A DNA stretch of 64,000 nucleotides from Pelagibacteraceae bacterium AG-414-M23. Its GTDB lineage: Bacteria; Pseudomonadota; Alphaproteobacteria; Pelagibacterales; Pelagibacteraceae. The stretch spans positions 1 through 64,000 of the forward strand of contig QCLN01000003.1 of NCBI GenBank assembly GCA_003214525.1, given 5' to 3'. The stretch's first letter is position 1, and the number at the start of each line of letters is the position of its first letter. The notes beneath the pieces are model-generated. The model had not been told where the DNA came from. It ran no database searches and worked only from the letters and a program-made list of their open reading frames with translations. Of the stretch, positions 1 to 9,956 are shown in pieces. Position numbers and translations under genes: made by a program.

Positions 1-689
1 TCATAAATCAAAGTTTTAAAAAACATCAGCTTATCATAGTTTATGATCAAAAAGATAAGACCGATATTCCCTATATAAAAAAAATTTTAGGAAATAAAAT
101 TAAATATAAAATTATCACAAATAATAAGAATTTAGGGGTAGGCAAATCGAGAAATGTTGGTATCAAATATTCAAAATCAAAGTATATAGCATTTTGTGAT
201 GCCGATGACATCTGGCATAAAAATAAATCACAAATACAGTTAAAAATAATGAAGAAAAATAATTTAAACTTTTCACATACTGACTATAATTTAATTAATA
301 TTCATAATAAAATCATAGGGCAAATGATCGTTAAAAATAAATTAGGTTATTATGAATTACTAAAATCATGCGATATCGCTTTGTCGTCTGTAATAATAAA
401 ACGTTCAATATTAAAAAAATCTCTAAGATTTGGTCACACTAAAACAAAAGAGGATTTCTTACTCTGGTTAAAAATATCTAAAATTTCAGAAATTTATGGT
501 ATAAATAAGAAGCTTTTATCTTGGAGAAAAACAGAAAATTCACTCTCTAGTAATATTTTACAAAAAATTTACGACGCTTATATAGTCTATAAAAAAATCG
601 AAAAAAAAAATTCTTTAATAACAATTTTCTATGTAATAAGACTCTCAATGTACTACTTATTCAAAAAAATTAATCAGAAACTTTTATAA
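1..689 (+). CDS. Glycosyltransferase family 2, 5'-partial (open from window start in frame 3)
   Basis: Frame 3 is open from base 3; translation ...HQLIIVYDQKD...NLGVGKSRNVGIKYSKSKYIAFCDADDIWHKNK... has the GT2 'D.DD.W' motif, upstream of the listed ATG at 249. Confidence 0.85.
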   Translation, partial: INQSFKKHQLIIVYDQKDKTDIPYIKKILGNKIKYKIITNNKNLGVGKSRNVGIKYSKSKYIAFCDADDIWHKNKSQIQLKIMKKNNLNFSHTDYNLINIHNKIIGQMIVKNKLGYYELLKSCDIALSSVIIKRSILKKSLRFGHTKTKEDFLLWLKISKISEIYGINKKLLSWRKTENSLSSNILQKIYDAYIVYKKIEKKNSLITIFYVIRLSMYYLFKKINQKLL

Positions 690-1696
690 TGATAATAATC
701 AAAATTATTATTGGATTTATATCTCATTTGATAATTAATTTTTTATTATTGAAAAAAAAATTTTTACTAGATGATCCCAATTATTTAATTCATAAAAAAT
801 TTGTCAATAATAATAATCAGATTGTTTTATCTGGTGGACTAGTCTTTATTTTATTATTTTTATTTTTTCCAACTACAAGTTTAAATTTAAAATTATTTAT
901 TTTTTTAATTTTTCTAATTGGAATTATATCTGATTTAAAAATACTAAATGTTCCATCTTTAAGATTTTTATTACAATTTTTAGTTGTTATAAGTTTTGTT
1001 TACTTATTAGATATTCGTATTTCTTTCACAGATTTAAAGTACCTAGATATTATTCTAGAATATAAAATATGTAGCATTTTATTCTCAGTATTTTGTATTC
1101 TTGTTTTGATGAATGGTTCAAATTTTTTTGATGGTTTAAATACCCTAGTTATAGGATACTTTATTTTAGTTTTATTTACTCTACTTACTTTAACCAAGTT
1201 ATTTAATATTGATTATGATTTAACATTGATAAATAATTTAGTTCCAATACTACTTGTAATATTATTTTTCAATTTCTTAAATAAAAGTTTTATAGGTGAT
1301 TCTGGCGCTTATTCGATTTCATGTCTAACTGGATATATATGTATTGATTTTTTTAAAAATATTCAGGATTTCTCAGTTTTATTTATAGTGATAATTTTGT
1401 GGTATCCAGCATTTGAAACCCTATTTTCTATTATAAGAAAAATATTGTTTAAATTTAATCCAATTTATCCAGACAATAAACATTTGCATCATTATTTATA
1501 CAATTTTGTAAATTCTAGAATAAAAAAAAGTTTTTTTTCTAATATTATTGCGGCAAATTTAATTAATTTCTACAATTTAATAATATTTATTGCTGCTATA
1601 TTTAATTATAAAAATTCATTCTTTTTATCATTTATTTTAGGAACAAATATTATTGTTTATATATATTTATATAACATATTAAAAAATGAAAGATAA
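689..1696 (+). CDS. GT4-family undecaprenyl-phosphate sugar-1-phosphate transferase (WecA/MraY-like)
   Basis: Multi-TM protein with NGSNFFDGLNTL, FIGDSGAY and NKHLHH motifs. Confidence 0.85.
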   Translation: MIIIKIIIGFISHLIINFLLLKKKFLLDDPNYLIHKKFVNNNNQIVLSGGLVFILLFLFFPTTSLNLKLFIFLIFLIGIISDLKILNVPSLRFLLQFLVVISFVYLLDIRISFTDLKYLDIILEYKICSILFSVFCILVLMNGSNFFDGLNTLVIGYFILVLFTLLTLTKLFNIDYDLTLINNLVPILLVILFFNFLNKSFIGDSGAYSISCLTGYICIDFFKNIQDFSVLFIVIILWYPAFETLFSIIRKILFKFNPIYPDNKHLHHYLYNFVNSRIKKSFFSNIIAANLINFYNLIIFIAAIFNYKNSFFLSFILGTNIIVYIYLYNILKNER

Positions 1697-2567
1697 AATA
1701 GCTTTTTGTATTTGTACTAAAAATAGAAAATTGAAACTCAAAAAAAATTTATCATCACTGCTGAAATTAAAAAATTTCAAACAGTACAATATAGAAATAA
1801 TTATCGTCTCAAATGATCAATTTGACTATAAACAACTTTTGTATAAATTTAGTAAAACTTTTAAAATTAAATATTTCAAAGAGAAATTATCAGGTGTTTC
1901 ACATTCGAGAAATAAAATTTTGAAAATACTTAAAAGAAAAAAATATAAATATGCAGCCTTCATTGATGATGATTGTATAATTAGTAAAAATTGGCTTATC
2001 TCAATGATCACAATGATTAAAAAAAAAAGAGCAGATATAATCACAGGACCACAAATTTCTCAGTCAAGGAATATATATTTGAAAATCATGGAAAGAAAAA
2101 ATACTCATGCAAAAAAAATTAAATGGGCCTCAACAAATAACGTTTTTTTTAAGACTGTAGCAATAAAAAATAATATTAAATTTTCAGTAAAACTTAATGA
2201 GATAGGTGGCGAAGACCAGCTATATTTTTTAAAATTGAACAAATTAGGAAAAAATATTTTATGGAATTCACAGGCACCAGTTTATGAGATGGTTGATAAA
2301 AAACGGGAAAATTTTTGGTGGTTTTGTAAACGTAATTTAAGATATGGAGCATCTTCTATAATTATATATAGAACTGCGGAAGGTTTCTTTATTGGAAATT
2401 TTATTATTGTATTAAAAATGTTAAATGATTTATCTAATTCATTTATCTTTTTATTTAAATCCATTCTCTTATCGAAAATAAATTTTTTTAGATCGATTAT
2501 GTATTTTTTAAGATTAATTGGTTGTTTCATTGGTATTACTGGTCTACAAATCAAAGAATATAAGTGA
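1686..2567 (+). CDS. Glycosyltransferase family 2
   Basis: IAFCICTKNRKLKL..., HSRNKILK..., AAFIDDDCIISKNWL; GT-A fold motifs. Confidence 0.85.
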   Translation: MKDKIAFCICTKNRKLKLKKNLSSLLKLKNFKQYNIEIIIVSNDQFDYKQLLYKFSKTFKIKYFKEKLSGVSHSRNKILKILKRKKYKYAAFIDDDCIISKNWLISMITMIKKKRADIITGPQISQSRNIYLKIMERKNTHAKKIKWASTNNVFFKTVAIKNNIKFSVKLNEIGGEDQLYFLKLNKLGKNILWNSQAPVYEMVDKKRENFWWFCKRNLRYGASSIIIYRTAEGFFIGNFIIVLKMLNDLSNSFIFLFKSILLSKINFFRSIMYFLRLIGCFIGITGLQIKEYK

Positions 2568-3836
2568 ATGAAAAAAATAAAAATAATAAATTTTAAAAAT
2601 AAAAATATATTATTAAAAAAAAATTGTGTCCTTTGCTCATCTACGAAAATATACTCTGTTATAAATTTTGGAGGAACACCATTAGCGAACTCCTATCCGA
2701 TAAATAAAAAATTTAAAGAAAAGTTTTTTAATTTAAGCTGCGTACTGTGTGAAAGCTGTGGTCATTTGCAATTAAAAGAATTAATAAATCCAAAACTCAT
2801 GTTTGATAATTATTTGTATGTTTCAGGAACATCCAAAGTACTTGTGAATCATTTTAAAACATATGCAGATAAAGTGATAAAAAAAATAGGTTTGAATTCA
2901 AATTCCTCAATCTTAGATATTGCTTGTAATGATGGAACTTTCTTAAATTTTTTTAAAAAAAAAAAATTTAATTCTGTGGTAGGAGTGGACCCAGCAAAAA
3001 ATCTAAAAAAATATAACAAAGAAAAAGGAATAGATATAAATTTAGGGTATTTTTCCTCGCGCTATAGTAAAAAATTGAAAAAAAAATATAAAAAATTTGA
3101 TTTAATAAGTGCAAACAATGTTTTTGCTCATTCTCCAAACCTTCAAGACTTCACAAAAGGAGTAAAAAATTTACTATCTAAAGATGGTGTTTTTATTATA
3201 GAAGTATCGTACTTACTTACGGTGCTTAAAAAAAAAACGTTTGATACTGTATATCATGAACATATGAGCTATCATTCGTTAAAACCACTATTAAGTTTTT
3301 TCAAAAGATTTAATTTGGAGGTTTTTGATTTTGATATAATAAGTGCTCAAGGAGGTTCAATTAGAGTCTATGTTTCACATAAAAATAAAAAAAAAGTTAA
3401 TGTTAAGAAGATAATTACTCAAATTCAAAAGGAAAAGTCTAATAATTTATTTAAAAAGCAAACGTATTTAAAATTTTACGATAAAATATTAATTCAAAAA
3501 AAAAAATTGAGACAATTAATTAATACTATCAGGTCAAAAAATTTAGATATTATTGGATATGGAGCCCCAGCAAAATTAACAACGCTTAGTCATGTGTTAA
3601 ATTTTGATAGTAAAGATTTTAAAATAGTTATAGATGATAATAAGCTTAAACAAAATAGATATGTTCCTGGTAAAAAAATCTTAATAAAAAGCTCTAAATA
3701 TTTACACAAAATAAAAGGTGGCTACATAATTATATTGGCATGGAATTTTTCTGAAAGTATTAAGCAAAAATGTATTCAAATTAATGATAAATTTAAATTT
3801 ATAATACCATTTCCTAATCCAAGAATTCTTAAATAG
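2568..3836 (+). CDS. Class I SAM-dependent C-methyltransferase with N-terminal zinc-binding domain
   Basis: Paired CxxC (CVLCSS, CVLCESCGHLQL), SAM motif ILDIACNDGTFL, C-terminal IIGYGAPAKLTTL domain, as in sugar C-methyltransferases. Confidence 0.85.
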   Translation: MKKIKIINFKNKNILLKKNCVLCSSTKIYSVINFGGTPLANSYPINKKFKEKFFNLSCVLCESCGHLQLKELINPKLMFDNYLYVSGTSKVLVNHFKTYADKVIKKIGLNSNSSILDIACNDGTFLNFFKKKKFNSVVGVDPAKNLKKYNKEKGIDINLGYFSSRYSKKLKKKYKKFDLISANNVFAHSPNLQDFTKGVKNLLSKDGVFIIEVSYLLTVLKKKTFDTVYHEHMSYHSLKPLLSFFKRFNLEVFDFDIISAQGGSIRVYVSHKNKKKVNVKKIITQIQKEKSNNLFKKQTYLKFYDKILIQKKKLRQLINTIRSKNLDIIGYGAPAKLTTLSHVLNFDSKDFKIVIDDNKLKQNRYVPGKKILIKSSKYLHKIKGGYIIILAWNFSESIKQKCIQINDKFKFIIPFPNPRILK

Positions 3837-4716
3837 ATTTTAATTTAAACTTAGAACAAATGATTTGTTGATAAATTTTTTTTTCAAATTTATGAACTCT
3901 TTTAAATTTAATTTTTGTGTAAGGTTTTATGAAAAATATCATCTCAAGTATTTTAAAAAATTTTGATAAAAAGATATAATTAAATGACCATTCATTGGTT
4001 GTAACTTCATAAAAATACCTAAACTTTCTTTCTTGTAAAAATTCAATACAGTTTGTTGTAATAACTTTGTCTTTGTGAAAAAATTCTTCTTTAAGCTGCT
4101 CAATTCCTATAATCAAATTTTTTGAATTTAAAAGTTTTTTCATACCTTTTAAAACTAAAATTTCGCTTCCTTCGGTATCAATTTTTACAAAAGAATTATT
4201 AATGACATTATTTTTTATTAAGTTGTCTAGACTGTTACATTTAACCTTTATTATTTTATTATATCTTTTTTTTATTAAAGAGTTGGCACCAAAGTTTTTA
4301 TAATCAATATAAAAAAATTTAGATAATTTATTATTAGCAACAGCACAATTTATTGTTGAAACATTCTTTAAATTTTCACAATTAAATTTCAGCAATTCAT
4401 AAATTCTTGGTGCAGCTTCTATTGAAAAGATTTTTTTAAAGTTCTTGGAAAAATATATACTATAGGTTCCATAATTAGCACCAACATCGATAAAAAAATT
4501 ATTGATTTTATTTTTTTTAAAAACTTCTTTTAAAGTTGTTATGATTTCATTTTCATAAAATCCATAAATATTAGTATAATTTGATATTCCATCATATGAG
4601 ATTGTAGCAATTCTGTAATAATTTCCTTTAATATATTTTTTTGCTAATAAATTGATTTCTCTTTCGATGAATTTTTTTTTTATAAAATCAACGTAAAAAT
4701 TAAGTTTTTTTTTCAT
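3829..4716 (-). CDS. FkbM family methyltransferase
   Basis: FFIDVGANYGTYSIYFSK, IFSIEAAPRIYELLKFN, FVKIDTEGSEILVLKGM. Confidence 0.85.
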   Translation of the reverse strand: MKKKLNFYVDFIKKKFIEREINLLAKKYIKGNYYRIATISYDGISNYTNIYGFYENEIITTLKEVFKKNKINNFFIDVGANYGTYSIYFSKNFKKIFSIEAAPRIYELLKFNCENLKNVSTINCAVANNKLSKFFYIDYKNFGANSLIKKRYNKIIKVKCNSLDNLIKNNVINNSFVKIDTEGSEILVLKGMKKLLNSKNLIIGIEQLKEEFFHKDKVITTNCIEFLQERKFRYFYEVTTNEWSFNYIFLSKFFKILEMIFFIKPYTKIKFKRVHKFEKKIYQQIICSKFKLKSI

Positions 4717-4755
4717 TTTGATTGAATTATAACATTATATATCTTAATTAATATC

Positions 4756-5733
4756 ATGAAAAAAATACTTATTCTTGGAGGCGGTGGTTATGTAGGAACT
4801 CAACTTTCTAAGATATTATTGAAAAAATATAAGGTAATTAATTATGATTTATTTTATTTTAATTGGCTAATTAAAAATAAAAAAAAATTAAAAAATTCAA
4901 ATAGACTATTTTTAAAGAAAAAAAATATTTTAGATGTAGAGGATATTGATTTAAAAAATGTTGATATTGTTTGCGATCTAGTAGGTATTGCAAATGATCC
5001 ATCCTCAGATTTAAATAAATCCTACTCAAGAATAATCAATTGTGATGCGAGATATAAATTTGCAAAGCTTGCAAAAAAAAATGGAGTAAAACGGTATATA
5101 TTTAATTCAACCTGTTCCATTTATGGGTTTAATAAAAATAAAGTCTTTGAAACATCAAAAGCTAATCCATTAAGTTGTTATGCTAAATCAGTTTATAAAG
5201 CTGAGAAAAAAATTTATTCACTCAAATCAAAAAATTTTAAGGTAAATGTTCTTAGAAATGCGACTCTATATGGGTTTTCTGATACTATGAGATTTGATTT
5301 AGTAATAAATTTATTTACTTACCTTTTGCTACACAACAAAAAGATTACTATCAATGGAGATGGTAAGCAGTCTAGACCTTTTTTGTCAGTTATAGATGTA
5401 TCGAGAATGTATGATTATATAATTAAACATAAACCAGATTCGTTTATTGTAAATGCATTATCCTTTAGTTCTGATATTAGAAGTTTATCTAAAAAGCTTA
5501 CTAAGATACTAAAAAAACCCAATACATTAATAGATTTTGATTCTTCAAAAAATGATCATAGAAATTATAACGTTGGAAGTAAAAATTTTAGAAAATTTTT
5601 TAAAAAATTTAAATTTACTTCACTAGAATATGATTTGAAAAAATTAATAAATCAAATAAAAGAAAAAAAATTAAAACCTAATACTAATACAATTAGAGTC
5701 AGTTTTTATAAAAAAAAATTTAAAACTTTATAG
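4756..5733 (+). CDS. NAD-dependent epimerase/dehydratase (extended SDR)
   Basis: N-terminal ILGGGGYVGTQLSKILL; NSTCSIYGFN; CYAKSVYKAEKKI. Confidence 0.85.
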   Translation: MKKILILGGGGYVGTQLSKILLKKYKVINYDLFYFNWLIKNKKKLKNSNRLFLKKKNILDVEDIDLKNVDIVCDLVGIANDPSSDLNKSYSRIINCDARYKFAKLAKKNGVKRYIFNSTCSIYGFNKNKVFETSKANPLSCYAKSVYKAEKKIYSLKSKNFKVNVLRNATLYGFSDTMRFDLVINLFTYLLLHNKKITINGDGKQSRPFLSVIDVSRMYDYIIKHKPDSFIVNALSFSSDIRSLSKKLTKILKKPNTLIDFDSSKNDHRNYNVGSKNFRKFFKKFKFTSLEYDLKKLINQIKEKKLKPNTNTIRVSFYKKKFKTL

Positions 5734-6637
5734 TATATCTAGCCTTATTAAATAATCTTCTTATAAAATTTTTTCTATTGTAAAACTTATCATACAAAAA
5801 GTTATCATATTCATTGCATAAAATTTCTTTCAAATTATTTTTAATTGGAAATGAAATATCTTTTGAAACTAGATCTCTAAATTTTTTTGCTCCTTTACCT
5901 GTTGGGGTATTGTAATATCCAATATTTTTAATTAAATTTACATTCGGGACAATTGTCTTTAAATTATTTAATATGTTGTAATACAACCATTGTGTATCCC
6001 AAGCTACTTGTTTGCCATGATATATTTTATCAAGAAAATATTTAAAATATCTTTTTTCACCCATCTTCAAATTACAATTATTTAAGAAATATTTTTTTTT
6101 GGCAGGCCAGTCTTTGATGTCTGGATCATAATATTTCTTCCACCTATTCTTCCAAGTGGCCCAACCCATAAAATGTGGATATTTGGAAAACAAATAATCT
6201 TCTTTTTTCAAAATTTTTTTTTTAGAAATACCATAATATAAATTACATCCAGATATATGAGCAATATTATTATTTGAGCTATACTTTATTAACATTTTTT
6301 CACAAAATTTAAAAAAACCTATTTGTGGCACACAATCATCTTCCAAAATTATTGCTCTCTCCTCATATTTAAAAGCATGTTTTAAGATTTGATGACCAAT
6401 ATATTTTTGACCAATATTGGTTTCATAAAATATTTTCTTAGATTTATACTTTGAAAATTTTTTAATGACATTTGTTGTATCCTCATAATTTTTCTTTTCA
6501 GAAGATGAAAAGTTTAATTTTTTTCCGTCCTGAAAAATATATAACTTTTTTGGTTTTATTTTAGTAATTATATTCAAAATTTTTTCTGTTTCTTTGGGTC
6601 TTTTATATGTTAAGAAAACTATAGGAACGTTAAACAT
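5720..6637 (-). CDS. Glycosyltransferase (GNT-I/GT2-like)
   Basis: VPIVFLTYKRPKETEKIL, AIILEDDCVPQIGFFKFCE, GWATWKNRWKKY; start chosen at internal ATG (MFNVPIVF) rather than listed 6664. Confidence 0.75.
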   Translation of the reverse strand: MFNVPIVFLTYKRPKETEKILNIITKIKPKKLYIFQDGKKLNFSSSEKKNYEDTTNVIKKFSKYKSKKIFYETNIGQKYIGHQILKHAFKYEERAIILEDDCVPQIGFFKFCEKMLIKYSSNNNIAHISGCNLYYGISKKKILKKEDYLFSKYPHFMGWATWKNRWKKYYDPDIKDWPAKKKYFLNNCNLKMGEKRYFKYFLDKIYHGKQVAWDTQWLYYNILNNLKTIVPNVNLIKNIGYYNTPTGKGAKKFRDLVSKDISFPIKNNLKEILCNEYDNFLYDKFYNRKNFIRRLFNKARYTIKF

Positions 6638-6641
6638 AAAA

Positions 6642-7421
6642 ATGAGATTATCAGAAGATAACAAAAAACAATTTGAAAATCTAGGCTATATTAAAATTAA
6701 TAAATTTATAAACGACCAAGAGTTTTATAAATTGTGTGATGATTTAAATCACGAAATAGATAAAAAGTTTAAAGAAAACAAAGATAAAATAATGCAAATG
6801 GGAGGAAGCTTAATAGGAAATGTAAATATTAAACCAGGAAAAAAAGGTGAACTTATTTGGAATTATTTAAAGAAGAACAACATTGAAAATATAATCTCAA
6901 ATTTGACAGGCATAAGCAAGAATGAGTTTCAAGTATTTATTGGTGGAAATTTATTGTTTCCTTTTCCAAAAAGCTACAATCAAATTTTCCATACAGATGG
7001 AAAAAAAAATCCAAGAAAAATTATATTATCATTATGTTTAAAAGAAATTAACAAAAACAATGGACCAACCGAACTCTATGAGCAGTCGCACAAGGATGAA
7101 ATTCCATATTGGAAGTTTATTTTTAAATATCTTCTTAAGAGAAAATATCAATTGAATTTAACAGTTGGAGATATATTTATTAGAGAAGCATTTATTTGGC
7201 ATCGTGGAACAAGAAATAACACCAATGATTCAAGAGTATTAATAAATTTTATAATTTCTGAGCATAAAAATAAAAATCTAAATTATAATTTAAGTGATGA
7301 TCTCTCATTTTTTGATAACATGTTTGAGTCAAACTTTAGAGGTAAAATTAAAGAATTTATCAATGTAAGATTAAAACCTTTATACTTTTTCTATAAATTT
7401 TTTAGGTCATTTTTAAATTAA
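6642..7421 (+). CDS. Phytanoyl-CoA dioxygenase (PhyH)-like Fe(II)/2OG oxygenase
   Basis: IFHTDGKK...NGPTELYEQSHK...WHRGTRNNTNDSRVLINFIIS (HxD...H...R pattern); start MRLSEDNKKQ. Confidence 0.75.
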   Translation: MRLSEDNKKQFENLGYIKINKFINDQEFYKLCDDLNHEIDKKFKENKDKIMQMGGSLIGNVNIKPGKKGELIWNYLKKNNIENIISNLTGISKNEFQVFIGGNLLFPFPKSYNQIFHTDGKKNPRKIILSLCLKEINKNNGPTELYEQSHKDEIPYWKFIFKYLLKRKYQLNLTVGDIFIREAFIWHRGTRNNTNDSRVLINFIISEHKNKNLNYNLSDDLSFFDNMFESNFRGKIKEFINVRLKPLYFFYKFFRSFLN

Positions 7422-8667
7422 TCTTACTTTCCAAGTATATATAAAAAAAAGAATAATTTATAAAAAATAACATCAACTGAAAACTTGAAAAAAAACTCCC
7501 TGTTGGGATAATAGGTAAAAATGAAGACAGACAATAAATTTTTAATATGATAATCAATTTTTTTTTATTTTCTGAAAATTTAATTTTTTTGTCAATAAAT
7601 AATAATCTATAAAATATTATGAGTATAATTAAAGTCCCGATAATTCCGTGTTCAGAAAAAAATTCATAATAAATCTGGTGAGGGTGGGTATAGCAATGAA
7701 TAGCCATTGACTTCACGTAATTATCATCTGATGTATTTTTTAAATTAATACATGCTTTATGGTAATTTTTATTTCCTACCCCAAAGTAAAAATTATTTTT
7801 AAGTATTTCATATGAAAAAACAGATTGATTTAAATACTTTGTTTCTAAAAGATTATTTTTCCAATTTTGATTTTCGAAATTTAAATCTTTATTTATTTGA
7901 TCAACATATCTTTGCTTAATAACATTTAGATTAAGTAAAATTAAAAATAAAGATACAGTAAAAACTATAGAAAAAAACTTAGTTTTAAAATTTTTTTGTA
8001 CAAAAAATATTATAATTAAATAACTAAATAATAATTTTAATACAATTGATCTTTCTCCAGTCAAAATTATTGCTATAGATACAATCAAACCAACTATTAA
8101 AGCAGTTTTAACCTTACTATTTTCTATTAAGGAAAAAATAATCATAAAAATAAATGAATATAAGAAACTTCCAACAACTAGTTCATCTTTAAAAAAACTA
8201 ACAATTCTCTCATTTTTCATGGGGCTTTCAAAACCCAACATATTAAATCCAAAAATAAATTCAAAAAATATATCAAAGCTTACAAGTAAAATAATAACAG
8301 CCCAACAGATAATAATTTTTTTCAAAACATCATATTTAGTTAACAAATATTTAAATGAAATGAATATTAAAATAAATTTAAAAAACAAAACATTTCTTCT
8401 GATGGAATTAAATAAATCTTCTCCAAGAAATGAATTGAAAATTAAGTATATCCAAAGAATTATTAATAAACGTACAGAATAATCTTTTTTTATATCGTCT
8501 ATAAGGGATTTTTTAAAAGTAAGATAAATTAGAAATGAGATCGTAATGATTAAAAAATTTACCTCCATAACCGCGTTACCAGATATAATAGATACTGGCA
8601 CTAGAGAAAAAATAATTATAAGGAAATTTTCAAAATTTTTATTCTTATCGATATTCAATTTTTTCAC
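7402..8667 (-). CDS. O-antigen ligase / Wzy-like polymerase membrane protein
   Basis: Multi-TM; FGVGNKNYHKAC...HCYTHPHQIYYEFFSEHGIIGTLIIL typical of WaaL/Wzy_C. Confidence 0.85.
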   Translation of the reverse strand: MKKLNIDKNKNFENFLIIIFSLVPVSIISGNAVMEVNFLIITISFLIYLTFKKSLIDDIKKDYSVRLLIILWIYLIFNSFLGEDLFNSIRRNVLFFKFILIFISFKYLLTKYDVLKKIIICWAVIILLVSFDIFFEFIFGFNMLGFESPMKNERIVSFFKDELVVGSFLYSFIFMIIFSLIENSKVKTALIVGLIVSIAIILTGERSIVLKLLFSYLIIIFFVQKNFKTKFFSIVFTVSLFLILLNLNVIKQRYVDQINKDLNFENQNWKNNLLETKYLNQSVFSYEILKNNFYFGVGNKNYHKACINLKNTSDDNYVKSMAIHCYTHPHQIYYEFFSEHGIIGTLIILIIFYRLLFIDKKIKFSENKKKLIIILKIYCLSSFLPIIPTGSFFSSFQLMLFFINYSFFYIYLESKINLKMT

Positions 8668-8724
8668 AATTATAACAAATTTATTTAAAATTAATCTATT
8701 TTAAAGGTTAATTAAACTTTTATA

Positions 8725-8733
8725 TGTTATAAT
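8725..8733 (+). promoter_or_regulatory. Possible extended -10 promoter (TGTTATAAT)
   Basis: TG-N-TATAAT 25 bp upstream of ATG at 8758, in a divergent intergenic region. Confidence 0.4.
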
Positions 8734-8757
8734 TTATATATTCATCAATTAAATTTA

Positions 8758-9915
8758 ATGAAAAAAAAAATACTTTATTGGGGCCCATTCACAGACAGGG
8801 GGATAGGAACAAAGAAAGCTATTTTAAATTCGGCACATTCAGTAAATAAATATTCTAATAAATATGAGGCAATTATAATTGACGCTATTGGAGAATGGAG
8901 TAACCAAAGTCAAAATAAATTTGTAAAATATTTCAAACTAGGTCCAAATATTTATAACAATTTGCCAAGATATGGTTTTGTTAAAAGTAGAATAGCATTT
9001 CTCCAAATTTTCTTCGCATCATTCTTTAAACTAAAACATTTAATCAATCTAGAAAAACCCGAATATTTGATGATACATTTAATTTCTAGTGTACCATTAT
9101 TATTGTTCGTTTTTTTTAGTTTTAAAACAAAACTGTTATTTAGAGTATCAGGAAAACCAAATTTAAACTTTTTTCGGGCATTTTTATGGAAACTATCAAA
9201 CAAAAATATACAAAATGTTTTTTGTAATACTCATGAACAAAAAAAGGAATTAATTGAAAAGGGAATTTTTTCTGCAAATAAAATTCATGTGCTTTATGAC
9301 CCTGTTTTCAGTTTAAATAATATTTTAAATGAAAGAAACAAGAAAAATTTTGATCAAAAATTTTCAAAACACAACATTTTATTGGTTGGAAGACTCACAA
9401 AACAAAAAAATTTTGATTTAGTTATAAAAGCTTTCAATGATATTAAGGATGATGAGTTGCAAGATTTTAAAGTTTTTATTATCGGTGAGGGTGAACAAAA
9501 AAATTATCTGAACAAATTAATAAATAATTATAAACTTGAAAAAAAAATTTTTTTATTAGGATCAAAAGAAAATGTTAACAAATATTATTTTAATAGTAAA
9601 ATTTTTATTATGAGTTCTTTATGGGAAGATCCAGGATTTGTATTAATAGAAGCCGCGATAAATAATTGTTTTATTATTTCAAGTGATTGCAAAAGCGGTC
9701 CAAATGAAATCTTAGAAAACGGAAAGGGAGGCTTACTATTTATAAATAATGATATTGAGTCTCTAAAAAAAAAAATTAGGGAATATTTAAATCTAAAAGA
9801 TAAAGATATGAAACAAATGAAAATTAATGTAAAAAAAAATATTAAAAAATATTCTTTAATTCGTCATTATAAGCTTTTGACAAAATTAATTTATGATCAA
9901 GAAAATTTAATCTAA
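8758..9915 (+). CDS. Glycosyltransferase family 4/1
   Basis: ILLVGRLTKQKNFDLVIKAF...IIGEGEQKNYL...SSLWEDPGFVLIEAAINN. Confidence 0.9.
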   Translation: MKKKILYWGPFTDRGIGTKKAILNSAHSVNKYSNKYEAIIIDAIGEWSNQSQNKFVKYFKLGPNIYNNLPRYGFVKSRIAFLQIFFASFFKLKHLINLEKPEYLMIHLISSVPLLLFVFFSFKTKLLFRVSGKPNLNFFRAFLWKLSNKNIQNVFCNTHEQKKELIEKGIFSANKIHVLYDPVFSLNNILNERNKKNFDQKFSKHNILLVGRLTKQKNFDLVIKAFNDIKDDELQDFKVFIIGEGEQKNYLNKLINNYKLEKKIFLLGSKENVNKYYFNSKIFIMSSLWEDPGFVLIEAAINNCFIISSDCKSGPNEILENGKGGLLFINNDIESLKKKIREYLNLKDKDMKQMKINVKKNIKKYSLIRHYKLLTKLIYDQENLI

Positions 9916-9956
9916 TTTATTTTTACTTTAAAAAAAAAATAGAATATAAAAAAAAA

